Positions 53,881 through 64,000 of a stretch of 64,000 nt of DNA are shown one piece after another; position 1 is the stretch's first letter, and the number at the start of each line of letters is the position of its first letter. The position numbers were made by a program, and so were the translations under genes. The stretch is from Anolis sagrei. Taxonomy: Eukaryota; Chordata; Lepidosauria; Squamata; Anolidae. The notes under the pieces were generated by a model. The model saw only the letters and a program-made list of their open reading frames with translations. It was not told the origin of the DNA and made no database searches. The DNA lies in NCBI RefSeq assembly GCF_037176765.1, contig NC_090027.1:2750930-2814929 (forward strand), given 5' to 3'.

Positions 53881-55115
53881 GAAGAAGAAGAAAAAGGGAG
53901 GAAGGAGGTAAGGAAGGAGAGAAGGAGGGAGGGAAGGAATGAAGGAAGGAAGGAAGGAGGGAAGGAGGGAAGGAGGGAAGGAAGGAGAGAAGGAAGGAAG
54001 GAAGGAAAGAAGGAAGGGGGGAAGGATTGAAGGAAGGAAAGAAAGAAGGAAGGGGGGAAGGATTGAAGGAAGGAAAGAAGGAAGGAAAGAAGGAAGGGGG
54101 GAAGGAGTGAAAGAAGGAGGGAAGGAGTGAAGGAAGGAATGAGAGAAAGAAAGGAGGAGGGAAGGAAAGGGAAGGAAGGAGAGATAGAAGGAAGGGTGAA
54201 AGGAGAGAAGGAAGGAGAGAAGGAAAGAAGGAAGAAGGAGGAGGAAGGAATGAAGGAGAGAAGGAAGGAGAGAAGGAAGGAAAGAGAGAAGGAATGAAGG
54301 AAGAAAGGAGAGGAAGGAGAAGGAATGAAGGAAGGAAGGAGAGAAGGAAGGAGGGAAGGAGAGAAAGAAGGAAGGAAGGAAGGAAGGGGAGTAAAAAATG
54401 AGGAAGGAAGGAGAGAAGGAATGAAGGAAGGAGAGAAAAAAGTGAGGAAGGAAGGAAGGAGAGAAAAAAGTGAGGGAGGAAGGAGAGAAGGAATGAAGGA
54501 AGGACAGAAAAAAGTGAGGAAGGAAGGAAGAAGAGAAGGAAGAAAGGAGAGAAGGAAGGAAGGAAGGTGGGAAAGAAGGAAGCAAGGAGAGAAGGAAGGA
54601 AGGAGAGAAAGAAGGATGGAAGGAAGGAATGAAGGAAGGAGAGAAAAAAGTGAGGAAGGAAGGAAGGAAAGAGAAGGAATGAAGAAGAGAAGGAAAGAAA
54701 GTGGGAAAGAAGGAAGGAAGGAGAGAAGGAAGGAAGGAAGGAGAGAAGGAATGAAGGAAGGAAGGTGGGAAAGAAGGAAGGAAGGAAGGAAGGAGAGAAG
54801 GAAAGAAGGTGGGAAGGAAGGAGAGAAGGAAGGAAGGAAGGAAGGAAGGAAGGAAGGAAGGAAGGAAGGAAGGAGAGAAGGAATGAAGGAAGGAAGGTGG
54901 GAAAGTAGGAAGGAAGGAGAGAAGGAAAGAAGGTTGGAATGAAGGAAGGAGAGAAGGAAGGAAGGAGAGAGGGAATGAAGGAAGGTGGGAAAGAAGGAAA
55001 GAAGAAGAGATGAAGAAGGAAGGAGAAGGAAAGAGGGAAGGAAGGAAGGAGAGGAAGGAAGGAAGGAAGGAAGGAAGGAAGGAAGGAAGGAAGGAAGGAA
55101 GGAGGGAGGGAGGGA
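53880..55115 (+). repeat. GGAA purine tract upstream of ADAM9
   Basis: About 1.2 kb of GGAA/GAGA/GGGA units contain repeated blocks such as GAGAAAAAAGTGAGGAAGG. It ends in a pure (GGAA)n run at 55040-55100, some 260 bp before the ADAM9 start codon. Long open frames on the opposite strand are compositional. Confidence 0.95.
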
Positions 55116-55373
55116 GAGAAGCGCTCTGAGCTCTCCCTCTGTGTGTGTATCTCTCTTTCCCAAGGCGCCCCTCTCCAAAGGCCTTCTCCTCCGCCCTTGC
55201 GCTTTGGGCTTGGCTTTCCCCTCTTCCTCCTCCTCCTCCTCCTCCTCCTCTTCCTCCGGGAAAGCCTCTCCTGTGGGCGGGGAGAGTTGGGAGGGCTCCT
55301 CCTCGGGGGTGTTTCCCGGGAAGCCAGGCCAGGAGGGGCCAGGGAGGCCCACTCGCCCGCCTCGGAGGGAGGG
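55116..55373 (+). promoter_or_regulatory. ADAM9: Putative ADAM9 promoter and 5' leader
   Basis: It is pyrimidine-rich and GC-rich with a GC box (GGGCGGGG, 55275-55282) and a (TCC)n run at 55226-55252. No TATA box is seen. Confidence 0.5.
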
Positions 55374-55467
55374 ATGGCTGCTTGGAGCTGCTGGAGCTGG
55401 AGCTGCTGCTGGTGCGCCTGGCTGGGGCTGCTCCTGGGCGCCTTGAGCGCGCAGGCCGAGCGCCCAG
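55374..55467 (+). CDS. ADAM9: ADAM9 exon 1: signal peptide
   Basis: The ATG at 55374 opens MAAWSCWSWSCCWCAWLGLL then LGALSAQAERP, a secretory signal peptide, and the donor CCCAG/GTAAGG follows in phase 1. Human ADAM9 exon 1 likewise ends in ...ARP|G. ADAM9 is a membrane-anchored metalloprotease-disintegrin that sheds cell-surface proteins; its catalytic and other domains would lie outside the window. Signal peptides are poorly conserved, so identity rests on position, orientation, phase and the TM2D2/HTRA4 neighbours. Confidence 0.75.
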
Positions 55468-56107
55468 GTAAGGAAGGCTCTCCCTCCTCTGTGCGGCTCT
55501 CCGTGGGCATTTCCCCCTCGGTTTGGGTGCCCTCCTTCTCCTTGGACTCTGGCCTTTCAGCCCCCGAGAGCCTTGCGCCATTCGGCTCCGGGTTGCCCCT
55601 CTCCCACTCGGGGAAAGAGGGCCCCCCTTCCCGTCTCCAAATCCCTGCGCGCCTCTGTCCTTTGGAGAGTTGGGCAGATGCCCACAGGAGACTCCCAGCC
55701 ATCTTCGCCTCCCTTTCGGGCCTGTTGGTTGGCATTTGGAGGGGATTAGAAGCCCCCTTCGGGATCAGGACTAAGGTCTCTCTGGGGCGGCCTAAGACCT
55801 TTCACTGCCTGAGGCACAGCCATGGGGAGCACCCCAATCTCTCCCCCTTCTGCTCACATCAAGAGGGAAGTGGCCCTTGGGGTCTCTTCCAGCTCCAGGG
55901 TTCTCTTCCTCTGGCAATAGAATTCCAACCACACTCTCCATTGGAAGCACTCAAGACCTGCTGCCTACACTGGCAGCCTCATTTTGCCTAATGTTTTGGT
56001 GGTACACTGGGCAAACATTGTCACCTGTGCAGTGACACAAAGTTATGGCTTGTCTTGGCAGGATTTTCGAAGAGGCCGAGAGAGCATGACTTTCCTAAGT
56101 GGGTTTT
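55468..56107 (+). other. ADAM9 intron 1, start
   Basis: GC-moderate, apparently single-copy intron DNA. A CR1-like remnant may lie near 55873-55905 (CCCTTGGGGTCTCTTCCAGC). Confidence 0.45.
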
Positions 56108-56245
56108 CGTGGCAGAGGCGCCTTCTACACAGCCATATAATCCAGATTATTAAATCAGGTGATCTGCATGATCTGCTTCGAACTGGATTTTATGAGTCTA
56201 CACTGCCATATAATCCAGTTCAAAGGAGATAATCTGGATTTTATA
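56108..56245. mobile_element. Palindromic MITE, second copy
   Basis: TTCTACACAGCCATATAATC and ACTGCCATATAATCCAGTTC resemble 49715-49905. Confidence 0.65.
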
Positions 56246-56249
56246 TATT

Positions 56250-57145
56250 AACTAGCTGTACCTGCCACACTTTGCTGTGGCCAACCTGCCCTCCCTCCTT
56301 CTCTTCTTTATTTTTCTCTCCCTTCTCTCCCTCTTCCTCTTTCCCCCTTTTCTTTCCCCTCTTTCCTTCTCTCCTTCCTTCCTTCTCTTCCTCTTCCTTT
56401 CCTTCCCCCCTTTTCTTTCCCTCCCTCTTTCTCTCCTTCTTTCCTTCTCTCCTTCCTTATCTTCCTCTTCCTCTTTCCCCCTTTTCTTTCCCTTCTTTCC
56501 TTCTCTCCTTCCTTCCTTCTCTTCCTCTTCCTTTCCTTCCCCCTTTTCTTTCCCTCCCTCTTTCTCTCCTTCTTTCCTTCTCTCCTTCCTTCCTTCCTTC
56601 CTTCCTTCCTTCCTTCCTTCCTTATCTTCCTCTTCCTCTTTCCTCCTTTTCTTTCCCTTCTTTCCTTCTCCCCTTCTTTCCTTCTCTCCTTCCTTCCTTC
56701 TCTTCCTCTTCCCTTCCTTCCCCCCTTTTCGTTCCCTCCCTCTTTCTCTCCTTCTTTCCTTTTCTCCTTCCTTCCTTCCTTCCTTCCTTATCTTCCTCTT
56801 TCACCCTTTTCTTTCCCTTCTTTCCTTCTCTCCTTCCTTCCTTCTCTTCCTCTTCCCTTCCTTCCCCCCTTTTCGTTCCCTCCCTCTTTCTCTCCTTCTT
56901 TCCTTCTCTCCTTCTTTCCTTCCTTATCTTTCTCTTCCTCTTTCCCCCTTTTCTTTCCTTTCCTTCTCCCCTTCTTTCCTTCTCTCCTTCCTTCCTTCTC
57001 TTCCTCTTCCCTTCCTTCCCCTCTTTTCATTCCCTCCCTCTTTCTCTCCTTCTCTCCTTCCTTCCTTCCTTCCTTCCTTCTCTTCTTCTTCCCTTCCCCC
57101 TTTTCTTTCCCTTCTTTCCTTCTCTCCTTCCTTCTTCTCTGCTTC
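56250..57145. mobile_element. CCTT tract led by the end of the non-autonomous element
   Basis: It begins ACTAGCTGTACCTGCCACAC then TTTGCTGTGGCCAACC. This matches, in reverse, the end of the GGAA-bearing elements at 3948-5046, and a CCTT/CTCT tract of about 860 bp follows directly. The other element end is not seen. Blocks of about 125 bp recur inside the tract. Confidence 0.75.
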
Positions 57146-57182
57146 ATTCGGAAGATTGCTGCACTCGCAGAGCTCAGGCGGT

Positions 57183-60100
57183 GTTATATTTCGGTGTCAA
57201 TGTTGGCTTTGGTGGAGAAGTGGTTGGCTGGTGTCTGCTGGAACAGCACCTTGGTTTTCTCGATGTTCAATGACAGGCCGAGCTTCTCGTATGCTTCTGC
57301 GAAGGTGTTTAGAGTGGCTTGTAGATCTTCTTCTGAATGCGCACAGACGATGTTGTCATCAGCATATTGGAGTTCTATAACAGATGTTGTGTAACCTTGG
57401 TGGTGTTGAATTTCAGCGTCAATGTTGACTTTTGTGGAGAGGTGTCTGCCAAGGGAGCGGAAATGATCAACATTTTCTAATGTTACACCATTATGCTGTA
57501 TTGCTGGCATTGGAGAGGGGTTGGTTGGCGTCTGCTGGAAGAGCACTTTGGTTTTTTCGATGTTTAGTGACAGGCCAAGCTTCTCGTATGCTTCTGTGAA
57601 GGTGTTTAGAGTGGCTTGTAGATCGTCTTCTGAATGCGCACAGACGATGTTGTCATCAGCATACTGGAGTTCTATAACAGATGTTGTTGTAACCTTGGTG
57701 GTGTTGAATTTCAGGGTTAATGTTGACTTTTGTGGAGAGGTGGCTGCCGAGGTCTCTTCCAACTCTTTGATTCTATGATTCTAAGGTAGCAGAAATGATC
57801 AACATTTTCTAATGTTACACCATTAAGCTGTATCTCTGGCTTTGGAGAGGGGTTGGCTGGTGTCTGCTGGAAGAGCACTTTGGTTTTCTCAATGTTCAAT
57901 GACAGGCCGAGCTTCTCGTATGCTTCCGCGAAGGTATTTAGAGTGGCTTGTAGATCTTCTTCTGAATGCGCACAGACGACGTTGTCATCAGCATACTGGA
58001 GTTCTATAACAGATGTTGTTGTAACCTTGGTGGTGTTGAATTTCAGCATCCATGTTGACTTTTGTGGCTGCCAAAGGAGCGGAACTGGTCCACATTTTCT
58101 AATGTTACACCATTAAGCTGTATATCTGGCATTGGAGAGGGATTGGCAGGTGACTACTGGAAGAGCACTTTGGTTTTCTCAATGTCTAGTGACAGGCCAA
58201 GCTTCTTGTATGCTTTTGCGAAGGTGTTTAGAGTGGCTTGTAGATCTTCTTCTGAATGCGCACAGACTACGTTGTCATCAGCATACTGGAGTTCTATAAC
58301 AGATGTTGTTGTAACCTTGGTGGTGTTGAATTTCAGCGTCAATGTTGACTTTTGTGGAGAGGTGTCTGCCAAGGGAGCGGAAATGATCAACATTTTCTAA
58401 TGTTACACCATTATGCTGTATTGCTGGCATTGGAGAGGGGTTGGTTGGCGTCTGCTGGAAGAGCACTTTGGTTTTTTCGATGTTTAGTGACAGGCCAAGC
58501 TTCTCGTATGCTTCTGTGAAGGTGTTTAGAGTGGCTTGTAGATCTTCTTCTGAATGCGCACAGACGATGTTGTCATCAGCATACTGGAGTTCTATAACAG
58601 ATGTTGTTGTAACCTTGGTGGTGTTGAATTTCAGCGTTAATGTTGACTTTTGTGGAGAGGTGGCTGCCGAGGTCTCTTCCAACTCTTTGATTCTATGATT
58701 CTATGATTCTAAGATAGCAGAAATGATCAACATTTCCTAATGTTACACCATTAAGCTGTATCTATGGCTTTGGAGAGGGGTTGGCTGGTGTCTGCTGGAA
58801 GAGCACTTTGGTTTTCTCAATGTTCAATGACAGGCCGAGCTTCTCGTATGCTTCCGCGAAGGTATTTAGAGTGGCTTGTAGATCTTCTTCTGAATGCGCA
58901 CAGACGACGTTGTCATCAGCATACTGGAGTTCTATAACAGATGTTGTTGTAACCTTGGTGGTGTTGAATTTCAGCATCCATGTTGACTTTTGTGGCTGCC
59001 AAAGGAGCGGAACTGGTCCACATTTTCTAATGTTACACCATTAAGCTGTATATCTGGCATTGGAGAGGGATTGGCAGGTGACTACTGGAAGAGCACTTTG
59101 GTTTTCTCAATGTCTAGTGACAGGCCAAGCTTCTTGTATGCTTTTGCGAAGGTGTTTAGAGTGGCTTGTAGATCTTCTTCTGAATGCGCACAGACTACGT
59201 TGTCATCAGCATACTGGAGTTCTATAACAGATGTTGTTGTAACCTTGGTGGTGTTGAATTTCAGCGTCAATGTTGACTTTTGTGGAGAGGTGTCTGCCAA
59301 GGGAGCGGAAATGATCAACATTTTCTAATGTTACACCATTATGCTGTATTGCTGGCATTGGAGAGGGGTTGGTTGGCGTCTGCTGGAAGAGCACTTTGGT
59401 TTTTTCGATGTTTAGTGACAGGCCAAGCTTCTCGTATGCTTCTGTGAAGGTGTTTAGAGTGGCTTGTAGATCTTCTTCTGAATGCGCACAGACGATGTTG
59501 TCATCAGCATACTGGAGTTCTATAACAGATGTTGTTGTAACCTTGGTGGTGTTGAATTTCAGCGTTAATGTTGACTTTTGTGGAGAGGTGGCTGCCGAGG
59601 TCTCTTCCAACTCTTTGATTCTATGATTCTATGATTCTAAGATAGCAGAAATGATCAACATTTCCTAATGTTACACCATTAAGCTGTATCTATGGCTTTG
59701 GAGAGGGGTTGGCTGGTGTCTGCTGGAAGAGCACTTTGGTTTTCTCAATGTTCAATGACAGGCCGAGCTTCTCGTATGCTTCTGTGAAGGTGTTTAGAGT
59801 GGCTTGTAGGTCTTCTTCTGAATGTGCACAAACAATGTTGTCATCAGCATACTGGAGTTCTATAACAGATGTTGTGTAACCTTGGTGGTGTTGAATTTCA
59901 GCATCCATGTTGACTTTTGTGGAGAAGTGGCTGCCAAAGGAGCGGAACTGGTCCACATTTTCTAATGTTACACCATTAAGCTGTATGTCTGGCATTGGAG
60001 AGGGATTGGCAGGTGACTACTGGAAGAGCACTTTGGTTTTCTCAATGTCTAGTGACAGGCCAAGCTTCTCGTATGCTTTTGCGAAGGTGTTTAGAGTGGC

Positions 60101-60525
60101 TTGTAGATCTTCTTCTGAATGCGCACAGACTACGTTGTCATCAGCATACTGGAGTTCTATAACAGATGTTGTTGTAACCTTGGTGGTGTTGAATTTCAGC
60201 ATCCATGTTGACTTTTGTGGAGAGGTGGCTGCCAAAGGAGCGGAACTGGTCCACATTTTCTAATGTTACACCATTAAGCTGTATGTCTGGCATTGGAGAG
60301 GGATTGGCCGGTGACTGCTGGGAGAGCACTTTGGTTTTCTTGATGTCCAGTGAGAGGCTGACCTTCTCGTATGCTTCTGCGAAGGTGTTTAGATCTTCTT
60401 CTGAATGCGCATAGATCTTCTTCTAGATCTTCTTCTGAATGCTTGTAGATCTTCTTCTGATATTCTTCTGAATGCGCATAAACGACGTTGTCATCAGCAT
60501 ACATCAACATATATGGCATTGTAAA
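57183..60525 (-). repeat. Tandem array of a LINE reverse-transcriptase palm fragment
   Basis: Eleven monomers of about 291-339 bp lie in ADAM9 intron 1. On the minus strand each encodes VIELQYADDNVVCAHSEEDL and YEKLGLSLNIEKTKVLFQQT plus a linker (NGVTLENVDHFRS). QYADDN is the RT catalytic motif. Monomers group into a higher-order unit of 928 bp (291+298+339) repeated from about 57846 to 59701. One monomer of each unit carries a CR1-type terminus (GTCTCTTCCAACTCTTTGAT). No monomer is a full RT. Confidence 0.9.
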
Positions 60526-60599
60526 AGGGGCTGAATCGTAGGATCATAGAAGACATTGCAAGCCAGAGATGGCTCTGCTGTTTCCTTCTTCTGAAATAT

Positions 60600-60696
60600 A
60601 ACCCGCTGTGATATGCTGCTTTTTAACACATGCATTTATGTATTATGTATTTATATTCGACCCTCCTCCTCCCCCCCCCCCCGCAGGGGACTCAGG
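60600..60696 (-). mobile_element. L2-type LINE 3' untranslated end
   Basis: GGGGACTCAGGGCGGGTTAC is the reverse of the L2 end at 27750-27770. It is directly joined to the 58-bp satellite. Confidence 0.7.
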
Positions 60697-63600
60697 GCGG
60701 GTTACCATGTACATATACATGGCAAACATTCAATGCCATAGACACACAACATATATAGACAGAAGTGTACATATACATGGCAAACATTCAATGCCATAGA
60801 CACACAACATATATAGACAGAAATGTACATATACATGGCAAACATTCAATGTCATAGACACACAACATATATAGACAGAAATGTACATATACATGGCAAG
60901 CATTCAATGTCATAGACACACAACATATATAGACAGAAATGTACATATACATGGCAAGCATTCAATGCCATAGACACACAACATATATAGACAGAAATGT
61001 ACATATGCATGGCAAACATTCAATGCCATAGACACACAATATATATAGACAGAAATGTACATATGCATGGCAAACATTCAATGTCATAGACACACAACAT
61101 ATATAGACAGAAATGTACATATGCATGGCAAACATTCAATGCCATAGACACACAACATATGTAGACAGAAATGTACATATACACGGCAAACATTCAATGT
61201 CATAGACACACAACATATATAGACAGAAATGTACATATACATGGCAAACATTCAATGTCATAGACACACAACATATATAGACAGAAATGTACATATACAC
61301 GGCAAACATTCAATGTCATAGACACACAACATATATAGACAGAAATGTACATACACATGGCAAACATTCAATGTCATAGACACACAACATATATAGACAG
61401 AAATGTACATATACACGGCAAACATTCAATGTCATAGACACACAACATATATAGACAGAAATGTACATATACATGGCAAACATTCAATGTCATAGACACA
61501 CAACATATATAGACAGAAATGTACATATACACGGCAAACATTCAATGTCATAGACACACAACATATATAGACAGAAATGTACATATACACGGCAAACATT
61601 CAATGTCATAGACACACAACATATATAGACAGAAATGTACATATACACGGCAAACATTCAATGTCATAGACACACAACATATATAGACAGAAATGTACAT
61701 ATGCATGGCAAACATTCAATGCCATAGACACACAACATATATAGACAGAAATGTACATATGCATGGCAAACATTCAATGCCACAGACACACAACATATAT
61801 AGACAGAAATGTACATATGCATGGCAAACATTCAATGCCACAGACACACAACATATATAGGCAGAAATGTACATATACATGGCAAACATTCAATGCCATA
61901 GACACACAACATATATAGACAGAAATGTACATATGCATGGCAAACATTCAATGCCATAGACACACAACATATATAGGCAGAAATGTACATATGCATGGCA
62001 AACATTCAATGCCACAGACACACAACATATATAGACAGAAATGTACATATACATGGCAAACATTCAATGCCACAGACACACAACATATATAGACAGAAAT
62101 GTACATATACATGGCAAACATTCAATGCCATAGACACACAACATATATAGACAGAAATGTACATATACATGGCAAACATTCAATGTCATAGACACACAAC
62201 ATATATAGACAGAAATGTACATATACATGGCAAGCATTCAATGTCATAGACACACAACATATATAGACAGAAATGTACATATACATGGCAAGCATTCAAT
62301 GCCATAGACACACAACATATATAGACAGAAATGTACATATGCATGGCAAACATTCAATGCCATAGACACACAACATATATAGACAGAAATGTACATATGC
62401 ATGGCAAACATTCAATGTCATAGACACACAACATATATAGACAGAAATGTACATATGCATGGCAAACATTCAATGCCATAGACACACAACATATGTAGAC
62501 AGAAATGTACATATACACGGCAAACATTCAATGTCATAGACACACAACATATATAGACAGAAATGTACATATACACGGCAAACATTCAATGTCATAGACA
62601 CACAACATATATAGACAGAAATGTACATATACACGGCAAACATTCAATGTCATAGACACACAACATATATAGACAGAAATGTACATACACATGGCAAACA
62701 TTCAATGCCATAGACACACAACATATATAGGCAGAAATGTACATATACATGGCAAACATTCAATGCCATAGACACACAACATATATAGACAGAAATGTAC
62801 ATATGCATGGCAAACATTCAATGCCATAGACACACAACATATATAGACAGAAATGTACATATACATGGCAAACATTCAATGCCATAGACACACAACATAT
62901 ATAGACAGAAATGTACATATACATGGCAAACATTCAATGCCATAGACACACAACATATATTGACAGAAATGTACATACACATGGCAAACATTCAATGCCA
63001 TAGACACACAACATATATAGACAGAAATGTACATATACATGGCAAACATTCAATGCCATAGACACACAACATATATTGACAGAAATGTACATACACATGG
63101 CAAACATTCAATGCCATAGACACACAACATATATAGGCAGAAATGTACATATACATGGCAAACATTCAATGCCATAGACACACAACATATATAGACAGAA
63201 ATGTACATATACATGGCAAACATTCAATGCCATAGACACACAACATATATTGACAGAAATGTACATATACATGGCAAACATTCAATGTCATAGACACACA
63301 ACATATATAGACAGAAATGTACATATACATGGCAAACATTCAATGCCACAGACACACAACATATATAGACAGAAATGTACATATACATGGCAAACATTCA
63401 ATGCCACAGACACACAACATATATAGACAGAAATGTACATATGCATGGCAAACATTCAATGCCATAGACACACAACATATATAGACAGAAATGTACATAT
63501 GCATGGCAAACATTCAATGTCATAGACACACAACATATATAGACAGAAATGTACATATACATGGCAAACATTCAATGTCATAGACACACAACATATATAG

Positions 63601-64000
63601 ACAGAAATGTACATATACATGGCAAGCATTCAATGCCATAGACACACAACATATATAGACAGAAATGTACATATGCATGGCAAACATTCAATGCCATAGA
63701 CACACAACATATATAGACAGAAATGTACATATACACGGCAAACATTCAATGTCATAGACACACAACATATATAGACAGAAATGTACATACGCATGGCAAA
63801 CATTCAATGCCATAGACACACAACATATATAGACAGAAATGTACATATACATGGCAAACATTCAATGCCATAGACACACAACATATATTGACAGAAATGT
63901 ACATACACATGGCAAACATTCAATGCCATAGACACACAACATATATAGACAGAAATGTACATATACATGGCAAACATTCAATGCCATAGACACACAACAT
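60697..64000. repeat. 58-bp satellite, about 57 copies, open to the right
   Basis: The unit is ATGTACATATACATGGCAAA then CATTCAATGCCATAGACACA and CAACATATATAGACAGAA. Variants alternate at a few positions (TACATGG, TGCATGG or TACACGG; GCCATA, GTCATA or GCCACA). The variant order at about 60838-61190 recurs 1334 bp later (23 units), showing higher-order duplication. Confidence 0.97.

Noticed and set aside
53709-55735. Minus-strand frames of up to 639 codons rich in Ser, Pro, Phe and Leu
   Set aside because: Translation of the GGAA tract; the same happens at 10.4-12.1, 36.2-37.1 and 56.3-57.1 kb.
60697-64000. Regular 58-bp repeats as a possible CRISPR array
   Set aside because: There are no unique spacers; the units are contiguous and the setting is a vertebrate intron.

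Overview
This window is vertebrate nuclear DNA, most likely from a squamate reptile. The evidence is intron-split genes with GT/AG junctions and a repeat mix typical of lizards: Sauria-type tRNA SINEs, L2- and CR1-clade LINEs, a BovB tail, Penelope-like elements, mariner and hAT remnants, and many microsatellites. Nothing bacterial is present. The species cannot be fixed from the sequence; an iguanian-like lizard is a guess.

Three host genes are supported, in the order and orientation I recall for human 8p11 (HTRA4 > , < TM2D2, ADAM9 >). HTRA4 (+) is complete: nine coding exons between 9887 and 30908 with compatible phases, giving a 473-residue secreted serine protease (signal peptide, IGFBP and Kazal-like modules, trypsin-like domain with His212/Asp242/Ser320, PDZ). 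TM2D2 (-) is complete: four coding exons between 41089 and 34091 giving 213 residues. ADAM9 (+) is represented only by exon 1 (55374-55467); the rest lies beyond the window.

Layout: 1-3130 is a composite satellite of about 524-bp units; 3131-9680 is intergenic and packed with nested transposons; 9690-30908 is HTRA4, whose introns hold a GGAA tract, LINE 3' ends, a mariner, a 65-bp minisatellite, a solo LTR, a 31-bp minisatellite inside a hAT-like element, and an AT-rich array inside a MITE; 30983-33640 is the HTRA4-TM2D2 interval; 34091-41089 is TM2D2; 41290-41735 is a tandem array of NRF1-like sites just upstream of TM2D2; 42781-48676 is a young endogenous retrovirus-like element that split an older LINE; 53880-55110 is a GGAA tract upstream of ADAM9; 55468-64000 is ADAM9 intron 1, with a CCTT tract, a tandem array made from a reverse-transcriptase fragment, and a 58-bp satellite that runs off the right edge.

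The most striking observation is a perfect 42-nt reverse-complement copy of the HTRA4 exon 4 acceptor and exon start (17674-17715). It sits about 370 bp upstream in intron 3 (17266-17307), in the loop of an inverted pair of Penelope-like 3' ends. Other notable points are satellites assembled from pieces of one LINE type (its ORF C-terminus at 1-3008, its RT palm at 57.2-60.5 kb), higher-order structure in two arrays, the amplified NRF1-like sites, and pyrimidine microsatellites carried inside a mobile element. No operon, CRISPR, prokaryotic system or RNA gene was found.
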